From NCBI GenBank assembly GCA_964408085.1, contig CAYOYB010000003.1, positions 1 to 64,000 on the forward strand: a DNA stretch of 64,000 nt. Reading direction: 5' to 3'. Shown one piece after another: positions 8,239-16,984 of the stretch. The notes beneath the pieces are model-generated. The model was not told the DNA's origin. It was given only the letters and a program-made list of their open reading frames with translations, and made no database searches. This DNA comes from CAJLIR01 sp964408085 (lineage in GTDB: Bacteria > Bacillota_I > Bacilli_A > RF39 > UBA660). Numbering within the stretch: position 1 is the first letter of the stretch; each line of letters opens with the position of its first letter. Position numbers and translations under genes: made by a program.

Positions 8239-9258
8239 TCACTTTCTTTCTTTGATATTTAAAGCAATACTTCCTACAATAATACCCATATAGAAAGTTA
8301 TAAATCTCCATAATAACATCAAGGCTCGAAGTTTTGAATCACTAATAATAAAAACTCCAAAAAATTTTATAAAGCCATATTCAATTCCACCTGTCCCACC
8401 AGGTAATGGAACAAAAGAGCCAATTAACATAACATAAGCAGACGCAATTATAGCTTCGAAAAAATTAAAACTACTAAAATCTCCCATACTAAATAAAATC
8501 CAAAGTGGCACGATATAAAGACAAATTAGGCCTAAAAAACTATATAGAATATTTAAAAAAAACTCTTTTTTATTAGCAATTAATATTTTAGCTCCACTAT
8601 AAAAATTATTTATATAAGTATTCCAGTCAGCTAGTACTTTATCACGATTTTTAACAATTTTAAAAAATGTTAAAATGTTAATAGCAATCTTAACTAAAAA
8701 CTTATTTGATTTTTTACCAAAAGCGATAATAAATAATATAATAATAACAAGTGTATTTATAGAAAATCCTAACAAAACTAATTTACTTAGAACACCATCA
8801 TAAGGAAAAATATTGAAAATGTGATTACCTAAAATAGCTAAAATACCAAGAAAAACTAAAGCAATTTGATAAACGACAAATTCCTCAATTGTAACATTAG
8901 TAGCATTACTAATTGTTAAACCATGTTTTTTAAGAGAATAGATTTGAAATGGTTGACCTCCACTTGAAAATGGTGTAACAGCATTAAAAAATTGCATTAC
9001 TGCTTGTGTTCTAAAAGCCGATTTAAAACTATAATTATTATTAAATTTTCTAGTAAAGTTATATAATACAACTGACTTAAAAAGCCAATATAGCATTACA
9101 AATGCAAAAGCTACAATCAGTAAAAATACATTTGTTGATAAAACTTCGGAAACGATATTAGAAAAATCATCTTTTAGAGAAAAGTATAAAACAGCTAATG
9201 TTATTAAAAGAAGGAAAAAAATACTTATTATATTCTTTATTCTTGGATGTTTTTTCAT
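8239..9258 (-). CDS. LPG-synthase TM-domain / flippase-like integral membrane protein
   Basis: A 339-aa integral membrane protein with about eight hydrophobic helices and the family signature 'NAVTPFSSGGQPFQIYSLKK' around residues 93-112, plus 'VPLPGGTGGIEYGF' near the C-terminus. These are hallmarks of the lysylphosphatidylglycerol synthase TM region/AglD-like family (YbhN, UPF0104), the membrane part of MprF without its synthase domain. Such proteins are thought to translocate lipids. Location between pgk and a glycolipid-type glycosyltransferase suggests it moves glycolipid, an inference. Confidence 0.82.
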   Translation of the reverse strand: MKKHPRIKNIISIFFLLLITLAVLYFSLKDDFSNIVSEVLSTNVFLLIVAFAFVMLYWLFKSVVLYNFTRKFNNNYSFKSAFRTQAVMQFFNAVTPFSSGGQPFQIYSLKKHGLTISNATNVTIEEFVVYQIALVFLGILAILGNHIFNIFPYDGVLSKLVLLGFSINTLVIIILFIIAFGKKSNKFLVKIAINILTFFKIVKNRDKVLADWNTYINNFYSGAKILIANKKEFFLNILYSFLGLICLYIVPLWILFSMGDFSSFNFFEAIIASAYVMLIGSFVPLPGGTGGIEYGFIKFFGVFIISDSKLRALMLLWRFITFYMGIIVGSIALNIKERK

Positions 9259-9272
9259 ATTTTCCCTCTTTT

Positions 9273-10457
9273 CTAAATATCAGATATTATACTAATGCCT
9301 GGTAATTCCTTACCTTCTAATAATTCTAGTGTAGCTCCACCACCAGTTGAAATATGAGTAAACTTATTTTTAAATCCTAGATTAATGACACTAGATGCTG
9401 TATCACCACCACCAATTATGGTTGTTGCATCTAATTTAGATAATACTTCACATAAGGCTTTTGTTCCTTTAGAAAAATTCTTAATTTCTGAAAAACCTAC
9501 TGGTCCATTCCAAATAATTGTTTTACTTTTAATTAAATATTCACTAAATAAATCAACCGTTTTAGGGCCAATATCTAAAGCTATATCATTTTCACTAATA
9601 TTATCTGAAGGTACAACTCTTGCCATTGAACTGTTACTAATTTCGTTTGCAACAAGATTATCCACTGGTAAAATTATCTTACTAGAATAATTATCTAATA
9701 TTTTTTTACAAAAATCAATATTTTCTTTATCAACTAATGATTTGCCTACATTAAAGCCACGTGCTACCAAAAATGTATAAGCCATTCCACCACCAACTAA
9801 AATATAATCAGCTATTTTAACTAAGTTTTCAATAACACCTATTTTGTCATTAACTTTAGCTCCACCTAAAATAACTGTAAATGGACGTTTTGGATTATTA
9901 ATAGCGCGCTCTAAAACGTTTAATTCTTTTTCAATTAAAAAACCTACTCCATTAGGTAAAATAGAAGCAATTCCAACATTAGAAGCATGTGCACGATGAC
10001 TAGTCCCAAATGCATCATTAATATAGATATCTCCAAGTGTTGACCAATATTGCGCTAATTCATTATCATTACTACTTTCTTTTTTCCCATCTAAATCTTC
10101 ATAACGCGTATTTTGGACTAATAAAACATTGCCAACACGTAATTTTTTTATAGCCTTTTCTAATTTTTTTCCACGTGTCTCACTAACAAAAACAACCTTA
10201 CGTTTTAAAAGTTCTTCTAAACGTTTAGCTACTGGTTCTAAACTATTTTTTGTTAAATCTGAAGCTTCTTTAATTCTACCTAAATGTGACATTAAAATTA
10301 CTTTAGCTCCATTATTTATTGCATATTCAATCGTATCTAAACTGGCAATAATTCGATTATCATCTAAAATAATATTATCTTCCATAGGAACATTAAAATC
10401 ACAACGAATAATTACCTTTTTATCATAAAGATTATAGTCTTTAATTGTTTTTTTCAT
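9273..10457 (-). CDS. pgk: Phosphoglycerate kinase
   Basis: Transfers phosphate from 1,3-bisphosphoglycerate to ADP in glycolysis. 'KVIIRCDFNVPMEDN' (substrate-binding Asp/Asn), 'VILMSHLGR' and 'NDAFGTSHRAHAS' lie in the N-lobe; 'ILGGAKVNDKIGVI' and 'IIGGGDTASSV' bind nucleotide in the C-lobe. Length (394 aa) is normal. A pseudopilin gene ends one base upstream of the ATG, so the two are almost certainly on one transcript. The ribosome site GGGGGG lies inside the pilin stop region. Confidence 0.97.
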   Translation of the reverse strand: MKKTIKDYNLYDKKVIIRCDFNVPMEDNIILDDNRIIASLDTIEYAINNGAKVILMSHLGRIKEASDLTKNSLEPVAKRLEELLKRKVVFVSETRGKKLEKAIKKLRVGNVLLVQNTRYEDLDGKKESSNDNELAQYWSTLGDIYINDAFGTSHRAHASNVGIASILPNGVGFLIEKELNVLERAINNPKRPFTVILGGAKVNDKIGVIENLVKIADYILVGGGMAYTFLVARGFNVGKSLVDKENIDFCKKILDNYSSKIILPVDNLVANEISNSSMARVVPSDNISENDIALDIGPKTVDLFSEYLIKSKTIIWNGPVGFSEIKNFSKGTKALCEVLSKLDATTIIGGGDTASSVINLGFKNKFTHISTGGGATLELLEGKELPGISIISDI

Positions 10458-10458
10458 A

Positions 10459-10905
10459 TTATGCCCCCCATAATGTGCATATAGAGCTTTTATCTTTAGT
10501 AATATCTATATATTTAAAAGAAAATTTATGGTATCTAATTGGATTTTCACTGATATTTTGTAACAAAATATATTTACCATTGATATCTATTACTTCATTT
10601 GTAGAAGGATCAACATCAGTATTTTTTATATAACCATTTTGCATTAATGTAAGAAGTGGTATGCAATATTGATTAGAATTTCCATGAGCTGATTGATATT
10701 GCTGATACTCGACTTTAAAAGTTTGCCAGTTATTTTCTACATAAGATTCAGCAGCTAATTCTAAATCATTCTCAAATGCTTCTGTACTTTTAACACTGCT
10801 GTTATTCAATGTTGACATTACTTGTGGAACAGCCACAACCATAACAAGAGCGATTATAGCTACTACTCCTATTAGTTCAATTAAAGTAAAACCATTTTGT
10901 TTCAT
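10459..10905 (-). CDS. Pseudopilin-like protein with prepilin N-terminus
   Basis: A 148-aa protein starting MKQNGFTLIELIGVVAII: short basic leader, Gly-Phe cleavage site, Glu at mature position 5 and a hydrophobic helix to about residue 28. The C-terminal head (30-148) has two Cys (in 'NQYCIPLL' and 'SSICTLWGA') that could form a disulfide. It resembles ComGC/GspG-size pseudopilins in plan, but no export ATPase or platform gene is near. Its AGGAGG ribosome site is strong. It is sandwiched between a tail-anchored hypothetical protein and pgk with gaps of 9 and 1 bases. Confidence 0.8.
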   Translation of the reverse strand: MKQNGFTLIELIGVVAIIALVMVVAVPQVMSTLNNSSVKSTEAFENDLELAAESYVENNWQTFKVEYQQYQSAHGNSNQYCIPLLTLMQNGYIKNTDVDPSTNEVIDINGKYILLQNISENPIRYHKFSFKYIDITKDKSSICTLWGA

Positions 10906-10914
10906 ATTATCCTC

Positions 10915-11343
10915 CTATCTAAAAATCATAATTAAAAAGTATGATAAAAATAATGCAGCAAAAGGAAATAATAGAATAAATAATGCAAGGGCATTTGATA
11001 ACATCTCATAATTTGGAATTTTAATGACAATTTCTTTTTTTATAGATGGAATGGTATCAAATTCCCAGTCTTCAGTTGGTAAATATTCAATATCTAAATT
11101 ATATTTACTATTCTTAAGAATAGAGGCTTGAATTTGATTTAAGTCAGAATCAGTTATATCGTATTTTCCTATTTCGTCATGTAAACGTTTGTTTTCTGCT
11201 CTATTAACATAATCTATAATATTCTCATTATTAATATTATATTTATAATTTTTTATATCTCTTTCAATCAACATTTTAATAAAAGATAAATTTTCATTTT
11301 TTATCAATCTCTGTTCAAAAGAACTATAATTTGCATAATCCAT
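10915..11343 (-). CDS. Hypothetical tail-anchored protein
   Basis: I do not recognise this 142-aa protein. It has a charged, mostly helical N-terminal half with no signal peptide ('NKRLHDEIGKYDITDSDLNQ') and a single hydrophobic helix at the extreme C-terminus (about residues 117-140, 'ALALFILLFPFAALFLSYFL'), so it is probably anchored by its tail with the bulk in the cytoplasm. AAGGTGAT precedes the ATG. It seems to be the first gene of the transcription unit pilin-pgk-flippase-GT4-tpiA; a TATAAT lies 20 to 30 bases upstream but a good -35 is not visible. Confidence 0.6.
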   Translation of the reverse strand: MDYANYSSFEQRLIKNENLSFIKMLIERDIKNYKYNINNENIIDYVNRAENKRLHDEIGKYDITDSDLNQIQASILKNSKYNLDIEYLPTEDWEFDTIPSIKKEIVIKIPNYEMLSNALALFILLFPFAALFLSYFLIMIFR

Positions 11344-11557
11344 ATTATCACCTTATTCTATTATTATTATAGCAAAATTTAGGTATTTTAAAAGAAAATA
11401 AATGCTTATTTCCTTTTATTAGACATTTCTTTACAAAAAAATATAGTATTCGCTACATTTTCAATGTTTAATCTGAATATATATCATTATTGATTGCATA
11501 ATTATGCTTTAATAATAAATTATTTTTTACATAATATATTAAAAAAATCTCTAAGTT

Positions 11558-12421
11558 TTATCTTAAAGATTCTATTTCCTCAAAAGTCAAATTAGTTAAT
11601 TCTGATATCAAATTGATATCCATATTTTTGACCAACATGTTTTTAGCAATTTCAATGGCTTTTTCATTACGTCCTTTTTCAATACCAGTACGTTCAGCTC
11701 CTAAAAGTTGTGTTTTTTTAACTCTCTCTGCCTCTTTTTCAGCATCATATAAACCTATTATTTGTTCATCACTATTTAAACTCTCTAATTTTTCATATAC
11801 TTTTTTCATTATTTTATCATTCCCTGCTATTTTAAGCGCAAACTCTTTTGTTTCTGCCATTAATAATAAACAACATCTTTCAAATTTGCTTAAGTTCTCT
11901 ACAGGTTTATTATAACACTTATTATGTATATATGCTAGGTCTACATGATATTTTATTGTGTTTTCTGGTAAGATTATATTACTTTTTTCTTCTTTATAAA
12001 GAAATTTATAGATTTCTTGATTTCCTTTAAAATAACTAAAATTGTCAAAGTTAATTTGGATTATTTGTTTTGTATCTAAATAGTTTTTATTTGTTACATA
12101 TAAACTTGCTCCTATTTTTTGTAAATAGGCACTATTTTTATTAAATATACCTGGATAATAATCTTTATTCATTTCAATATTTAAAATTCTATTACCAACA
12201 CTTACAATTATATCACTCTGCATTCTTTTATCCTTTTTATGATTTATTATATGGTCAATATTTTCTACTTGAATATTTTCTAATTCGCTTAATGATAGAC
12301 CAGTTACACAATGAATTATCTCTTTTAAATAATCTCTATTTTCAGGGTCTAGCATAATAGCTTTAAAAATACAGTCATATGTTCCTAACATTAATTCATT
12401 ACTTATTCTTGTTGTAGTCAT
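11558..12421 (-). CDS. Rpn/PD-(D/E)XK nuclease family putative transposase
   Basis: Matches the Rpn (recombination-promoting nuclease)/PDDEXK_2 family. The start 'MLGTYDCIFKAIMLDPENRD' corresponds to the family's 'D.vFK.lf' opening; 'RMQSDIIVSVGNRILNIEMN' supplies the Asp...Glu-x-Asn catalytic strand, with Asn/Lys following, and 'LYVTNKNYLDTKQIIQINF' follows. The C-terminus carries the usual charged coiled segment 'TGIEKGRNEKAIEIAKNML' and a short helical tail. No inverted repeats were seen at its ends, so it stands as a single gene and not a visible IS. It lies between gap and the pgk unit and is probably acquired. 287 aa, normal length, strong GGAGG site. Confidence 0.82.
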   Translation of the reverse strand: MTTTRISNELMLGTYDCIFKAIMLDPENRDYLKEIIHCVTGLSLSELENIQVENIDHIINHKKDKRMQSDIIVSVGNRILNIEMNKDYYPGIFNKNSAYLQKIGASLYVTNKNYLDTKQIIQINFDNFSYFKGNQEIYKFLYKEEKSNIILPENTIKYHVDLAYIHNKCYNKPVENLSKFERCCLLLMAETKEFALKIAGNDKIMKKVYEKLESLNSDEQIIGLYDAEKEAERVKKTQLLGAERTGIEKGRNEKAIEIAKNMLVKNMDINLISELTNLTFEEIESLR

Positions 12422-12575
12422 TTTCCACCTCCATTTATAACATACAACAAGTGTTAATCAAAATCCTTTTTTAGTTATAAAAAAAATTACGATTTCTCGC
12501 AATTTTTTTTAAAAATTTAATTTTTTATTATTTAAGAAACTAAAATTTTTATATAGATATTCTATTTAACAAAAT

Positions 12576-13592
12576 TTATGATTTACCCATTAATTTTCCT
12601 AAATATAAAGCTGTTCTTACCATTTGGGCACTATAACTCATTTCATTATCATACCAAGCTATAACTTTAACTAATTGACGACCATCAACCTCTAAAATAC
12701 TAGTTAGTAAACCATCTACTAAACCACCTAAGTGTGAACCAATTATATCGCTAGAAACAATTGGATCAGTTGTATATCCTAATGTTTCATTTTGATTATC
12801 TATAAAAGTTTGATTTATTTCTTCGACAGTTACATTTTTAGATAATTCAAGTGTTAAATCAACAACAGAACCAGTTGTTGTTGGAACGCGTAATGCACTT
12901 CCATCTAGTTTTCCCTTTAATTCAGGAATAACAAGTCCAATGGCACTAGCTGCGCCAGTTGATGATGGAATAATATTTGCAGCTGCTGCTCTACCTCGAC
13001 GCGCTTTAGCTCCTTTTTTATGAGCAATATCAAGTGTTGCTTGATCATTAGTATAAGCATGAACTGTTGTCATATATCCCTTGACAATACCAAAATTATC
13101 ATTTAAAACTTTACAAACAGGAGCTAAGCAATTCGTTGTACAAGATGCAGCACTAATAACTTCCTCACTACCATCTAATGTATCATGATTAACATTATAA
13201 ACAATTGTCTTTAAATCTCCTTTAGCAGGTGCACTAATAATAACTTTTTTTGCTCCAGCTTTAATATGAGCTAAAGCTTTTTCTTTGTCAGTAAAATGAC
13301 CTGTACATTCAAAAACTTCATCAACTTCTAATTCATTCCATGGTAAATTAGCTGGATCTGTCTCAGCATAAACTCTAATTTTTCTATTTCCAACTACTAT
13401 AAAATCACCATCATAGCTAATTTCGTCAACACGATAATTTCGATGTGATGTATCATATTTAAGTAGATAAGCTAATTGTTCAGCATCAGTTAGATCATTA
13501 ATAGCTACTACTTCAAAAGCAGGATTTTCTTCCATAATTCTAAATACTAATCTACCAATTCTTCCAAATCCATTTATTGCAACTTTTATCAT
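12576..13592 (-). CDS. gap: Glyceraldehyde-3-phosphate dehydrogenase
   Basis: Oxidises glyceraldehyde 3-phosphate with NAD. Rossmann start 'KVAINGFGRIGRLVFR', catalytic Cys151 in 'SAASCTTNCLAP', His178 in 'TTVHAYTNDQ', and the C-terminal 'WYDNEMSYSAQMVRT'. 'INDLTD' at 31-36 is the NAD-type adenosine loop. Full length (338 aa). Its ATG is 27 bases after the nucleoside kinase stop, so both may share a promoter, with gap also translated from its own GAGG site. Confidence 0.97.
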   Translation of the reverse strand: MIKVAINGFGRIGRLVFRIMEENPAFEVVAINDLTDAEQLAYLLKYDTSHRNYRVDEISYDGDFIVVGNRKIRVYAETDPANLPWNELEVDEVFECTGHFTDKEKALAHIKAGAKKVIISAPAKGDLKTIVYNVNHDTLDGSEEVISAASCTTNCLAPVCKVLNDNFGIVKGYMTTVHAYTNDQATLDIAHKKGAKARRGRAAAANIIPSSTGAASAIGLVIPELKGKLDGSALRVPTTTGSVVDLTLELSKNVTVEEINQTFIDNQNETLGYTTDPIVSSDIIGSHLGGLVDGLLTSILEVDGRQLVKVIAWYDNEMSYSAQMVRTALYLGKLMGKS

Positions 13593-13619
13593 CTTTTTCC
13601 TCTTTTCTAAATTTAAATT

Positions 13620-15284
13620 CTAATCATTAAAAACGCTGCCACCAATAAATTCTCTTAAAATAGAATCATTTGGTACATCATCACTAGGTATAGGTAAAAA
13701 ATTTCTTAAAAAATTAATTAATCTTAAAGCTTCAGGATACATTGGATCATCTTCGGAAACCGAAAATAATAATGGCTCTGCATAAGTTTTTAAGACACCA
13801 ATTTCATATACTAAAGCTGAATTAATAATTTCATCAACGCTATCTTGATAAGGGAAAATATATTTCTCTTCCCCTCTTTTTATTTTAGACCACATTTCTA
13901 ATGTTTGACTAGCGCTATGACCACGATATTTATTATCACGAATAATACGACGTAATTTTCTAGTATCAGTAGTACGTATATAATTATGATTATCAATATT
14001 AAGCTGAGTTAATGGGCTAATATAGATTTTAAATTTATTTTGACTATCAATCGACATTGTTAAAACATCATTAAGAGCATGTAATCCTTCAATAATAATA
14101 ATATCATTTTCTTTTAATTTTAGCCATTTATCTTTATATTCTCTTTTACCTAAAATAAAATTATATTGTGGTAATAAAACTTTTTCACCATCTAATATTT
14201 TCAATAATTGTTTATTAAATAAATTAACATCTATTGCGTCTATTGACTCAAAATCAAGTTCACCAGCTTCATCTCTTGGTGTATTTTCGCGATTGACAAA
14301 ATAGTCATCTATTGAAATTTGGTGTGGAATTAATCCTTTGCTTCGCAAATAAACTTCTAATTTTTTTGAAGTTGTTGTCTTACCACTTGATGATGGTCCA
14401 GCAATTAAAACAACTTTTATATTTTTGGAATTTTCATAAATCTTATCAGCTATTTTAGAAATTTGACTATCATAATAAGCTTCTGATAATCTAATAAGTT
14501 CACTATATTTACCTAATGAAACAATCTCATTTAAATCTGCTGCATTAGATACATTTATTTTTCTTCCCCAATTAGTATAATCTAAAAATTTATTAAACAA
14601 TATTTTATGGTGTTTATATGGTAAAACACATTCAGGATTAAAGATATCTGGGTGGCACATAACAAAACCATTTTCATCAATATAATTTAAGCTAAAACTA
14701 TCTAAACATTTTGTTGATGGTGCCATTTCACTATAATAATAGTCATAAACATTATCAATTCTATATAAATTAATATAAGTGTTACTAATATATTTTAAAA
14801 CCTTAACTTTATCTAACCACTTTTTCTTTTTAAAGTATTTAATAGAATCAATTCTTGAAGCACTAATTTTAGTAAAAATCAAATCTTCTTCAACTATTTT
14901 TTTCATTTCAGATTCAATATTTTTTAAAATCGATTTAGTTATTTTGATATCAACTAATTCACAATAAACACCTTTACTTACTGAATGTTCAATTAAAACT
15001 TCAGCTTGAGGACCAAATAATCTTTTTACTGCTAAAACTAACATAAATTGTAGGCTTTTTCTATAAATATGGTTCCCAGCTAAAGAACTACGATCTAAAA
15101 AATCAATATCACATTTTTTAGTAATTTTTTCTTGTAAATCAACAATATCATTATCAACTTTAGCAACTAAGATTGGATATTCAAAATATTCTTGAAATTG
15201 CTCACTAATCTCTTTAAAACTAGTATCAATTGGAACTTCGATTGAAGCAATATCTCGAAAATTTACCTTAACATTTTTTGCCAT
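13620..15284 (-). CDS. Nucleoside (uridine) kinase with N-terminal TGS/SAD-like domain
   Basis: A two-part protein of 554 aa. The N-terminal half (about 1-230) looks like a TGS domain plus the threonyl-tRNA-synthetase-type second additional domain; the C-terminal half is a uridine kinase/phosphoribulokinase-type P-loop kinase with Walker A 'IAGPSSSGKTT' (294-304), 'ISIDDYFVNRENTPRDE' (substrate Asp) and 'IIIEGLHALND'. This fusion is a known family of nucleoside kinases in Bacillota and Thermotoga. It probably salvages uridine/cytidine to UMP/CMP; exact substrate is not visible. Divergent from clpP. Confidence 0.87.
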   Translation of the reverse strand: MAKNVKVNFRDIASIEVPIDTSFKEISEQFQEYFEYPILVAKVDNDIVDLQEKITKKCDIDFLDRSSLAGNHIYRKSLQFMLVLAVKRLFGPQAEVLIEHSVSKGVYCELVDIKITKSILKNIESEMKKIVEEDLIFTKISASRIDSIKYFKKKKWLDKVKVLKYISNTYINLYRIDNVYDYYYSEMAPSTKCLDSFSLNYIDENGFVMCHPDIFNPECVLPYKHHKILFNKFLDYTNWGRKINVSNAADLNEIVSLGKYSELIRLSEAYYDSQISKIADKIYENSKNIKVVLIAGPSSSGKTTTSKKLEVYLRSKGLIPHQISIDDYFVNRENTPRDEAGELDFESIDAIDVNLFNKQLLKILDGEKVLLPQYNFILGKREYKDKWLKLKENDIIIIEGLHALNDVLTMSIDSQNKFKIYISPLTQLNIDNHNYIRTTDTRKLRRIIRDNKYRGHSASQTLEMWSKIKRGEEKYIFPYQDSVDEIINSALVYEIGVLKTYAEPLLFSVSEDDPMYPEALRLINFLRNFLPIPSDDVPNDSILREFIGGSVFND

Positions 15285-15311
15285 AAAGACCCCTCTATTC
15301 TAGTTATAATT

Positions 15312-15340
15312 ATTTTATCAAAAATTGATTATTTTGTCAC
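15312..15340 (-). promoter_or_regulatory. Probable promoter for nucleoside kinase-gap
   Basis: GTGACA, 17 bases, TAAAAT on the minus strand, ending 28 bases before the kinase ATG. Confidence 0.5.
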
Positions 15341-15398
15341 ATTTTTTTATGAATAAATATAAGCACTTTACACTATCATAAGTATAGAGGTGATTTAA

Positions 15399-15968
15399 AT
15401 GGGATTAATTCCTACAGTAATTGAAAAAAGTAATAATGGTGAAAGGGCTTATGACATCTATTCTCGATTATTAAAAGATAGAATAATTATGTTGAATGGC
15501 GAAATTGATGATGTTAATTGTAATACAATTATTAGTCAATTATTATATCTTGACTCTTTGAATCATAATGATATAAGCATATATATCAATTCACCAGGTG
15601 GCAGTGTAACCGCAGGAATGGCTATTTATGATACTATGAATTTTGTAAAAAGTGATGTTTCAACCATCGTTGTTGGTATTGCAGCTTCAATGGGAGCTTT
15701 TCTATTATCGAGTGGCGCTAAAGGTAAACGTTTTGGATTACCTAATAGTGAAGTTATGATTCATCAACCACTTGGAGGTGCTCAAGGTCAAGCAACAGAA
15801 ATAAAAATTGCTGCTGAACGTATTTTAAAAATGCGAGAAAAATTAAATAATTTATTAGCTAAAAATACAGGAAAAGATATTAAAGAAATAGAAAAAGATA
15901 CAGAAAGAGATCACTTTTTAACAGCTGAAGAAGCTTTACAATATGGATTAATTGATAAAATTCTTTAA
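15399..15968 (+). CDS. clpP: ATP-dependent Clp protease proteolytic subunit
   Basis: The serine peptidase subunit that forms the 14-mer chamber of Clp proteases. Catalytic triad visible: Ser97 in 'GIAASMGAFLLSSG', His122 in 'EVMIHQPLGG', Asp171 in 'TERDHFLTAEEA'. The handle helix and 'YINSPGGSVTAGMAIYD' motif are normal and the length (189 aa) is typical. Monocistronic: divergent from the kinase and closed by a terminator. AGAGGTGAT precedes the ATG. No CtsR-type operator was recognised. Confidence 0.97.
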   Translation: MGLIPTVIEKSNNGERAYDIYSRLLKDRIIMLNGEIDDVNCNTIISQLLYLDSLNHNDISIYINSPGGSVTAGMAIYDTMNFVKSDVSTIVVGIAASMGAFLLSSGAKGKRFGLPNSEVMIHQPLGGAQGQATEIKIAAERILKMREKLNNLLAKNTGKDIKEIEKDTERDHFLTAEEALQYGLIDKIL

Positions 15969-16002
15969 AGTTATTATTAGTTTATATAATTTATGAAAAA
16001 GC

Positions 16003-16025
16003 ATTCACAATTCGTGAATTTTTTC
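16003..16025 (+). terminator. Intrinsic terminator after clpP
   Basis: A stem ATTCAC/GTGAAT with loop AATTC, extended by GAAAAA/TTTTTC across a two-base bulge, followed by a T-run. Found 35 bases after the stop codon. Confidence 0.8.
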
Positions 16026-16126
16026 AATATATTCGTTTTTACTACAATATTAATAATATTTAAATATTATATTTTCAGTTATTGAATAAAAAAATTTTTT
16101 CTTTTCATACTAATTATGGTGATTAT

Positions 16127-16636
16127 ATGTACTATTTTAATTGTTTTTGGATATATTCAATTTTTGGTTTTTTGCTAGAAACGACATTCTACACAATTTT
16201 TAAATGGTCAGGTGAAAGTGGGATATTATATGGACCTTGGACTCCTTTATATGGTTTTGGAGCAATTATAATTATTTTGACAACCCACTATGTATTTAAA
16301 AATTTTAAAGGTAATAAATTTATTAAGCTTTTATTAATTTTTCTTTTCAACTTTATCTTTTTAAGTTTTATTGAATTAGTAGGTGGATTATTAATCGAAA
16401 AATTATTTTCTATTACTTGGTGGGATTACAGTAGTCATAAATATCATATTGGTAAATATGTATGTTTAGATATGTCCTTAATTTGGGGATTATCTTCAAT
16501 AATTTTAATCTATATTATTAAACCATTAATGGATAAAATAATTAAAAAAATACCTAATTTTTTAGGAATAATTATGACTATTATTATCGCAATAGATTTT
16601 ATCATAACTATTATTAATAAGATTAATTTAAAATAA
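16127..16636 (+). CDS. CmpB-type putative ABC-transporter membrane protein (PF06541-like)
   Basis: A 169-aa integral membrane protein with about five hydrophobic helices. 'YSIFGFLLETTFYTIF' followed by 'ESGILYGPWTPLYGFGAI' is the signature of the putative ABC-transporter type IV/CmpB family. A TTG start 45 bases further upstream is possible, but the ATG chosen has GGTGAT seven bases ahead, the same arrangement used by other genes in this genome. No ATPase partner is next to it, so its role is unknown. Standing alone between clpP and a spore-protein gene. Confidence 0.75.
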   Translation: MYYFNCFWIYSIFGFLLETTFYTIFKWSGESGILYGPWTPLYGFGAIIIILTTHYVFKNFKGNKFIKLLLIFLFNFIFLSFIELVGGLLIEKLFSITWWDYSSHKYHIGKYVCLDMSLIWGLSSIILIYIIKPLMDKIIKKIPNFLGIIMTIIIAIDFIITIINKINLK

Positions 16637-16654
16637 TCAAATGATTATTTTTTA
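16630..16654 (+). terminator. Terminator after the CmpB-like gene
   Basis: AATAATCA/TGATTATT inverted repeat directly over the stop codon, followed by six or more T residues. Confidence 0.65.
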
Positions 16655-16692
16655 TTATACTTAAATATAAATAAAATTAGAAAAATTTATAT

Positions 16693-16722
16693 AAAAAAAT
16701 GGATTTTATTAATCCACTTTTT
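16693..16722 (-). terminator. Terminator after SASP gene (bidirectional)
   Basis: Stem TGGATT/AATCCA with a five-base loop; seven T residues follow on the minus strand and five on the plus strand. Confidence 0.75.
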
Positions 16723-16724
16723 AA

Positions 16725-16907
16725 TTATTTATTTAATTGTTGCATACCTAACTGAACTAAACGTCTAGTTATTTCTCCACCTACTGAACCATTCATTCGA
16801 GAAGATGTGTCTGCACCTAAAGTTACACCTAATTCACGAGCTATTTCATATTTCATATTTTCAATAGCTTGTTTTGAACCAGGTACTACTAACTTATTTG
16901 TATTCAT
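16725..16907 (-). CDS. Small acid-soluble spore protein, alpha/beta type
   Basis: A 60-aa DNA-binding spore protein that coats forespore DNA and is degraded at germination. 'KYEIARELGVTLGADTSSR' contains the GPR protease site (cut within EIA), and 'NGSVGGEITRRLVQLGMQ' is the family's second signature. The start at MNTNK was chosen because GGTGGTGAG lies just upstream; a longer reading frame with 12 more codons has no such site. It is one of two paralogues about 1 kb apart. Their presence shows sporulation ancestry. Confidence 0.93.
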   Translation of the reverse strand: MNTNKLVVPGSKQAIENMKYEIARELGVTLGADTSSRMNGSVGGEITRRLVQLGMQQLNK

Positions 16908-16984
16908 TAAACTCACCACCTTGTTTAATATTATAATACCCAAGATGGTTAAATTTATTTATAATTTATAATACCAATTTATGG

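Noticed and set aside
11558..12421. Insertion sequence around the Rpn-family gene
   Set aside because: No terminal inverted repeats or target-site duplications were found near the gene, so only the gene is reported.
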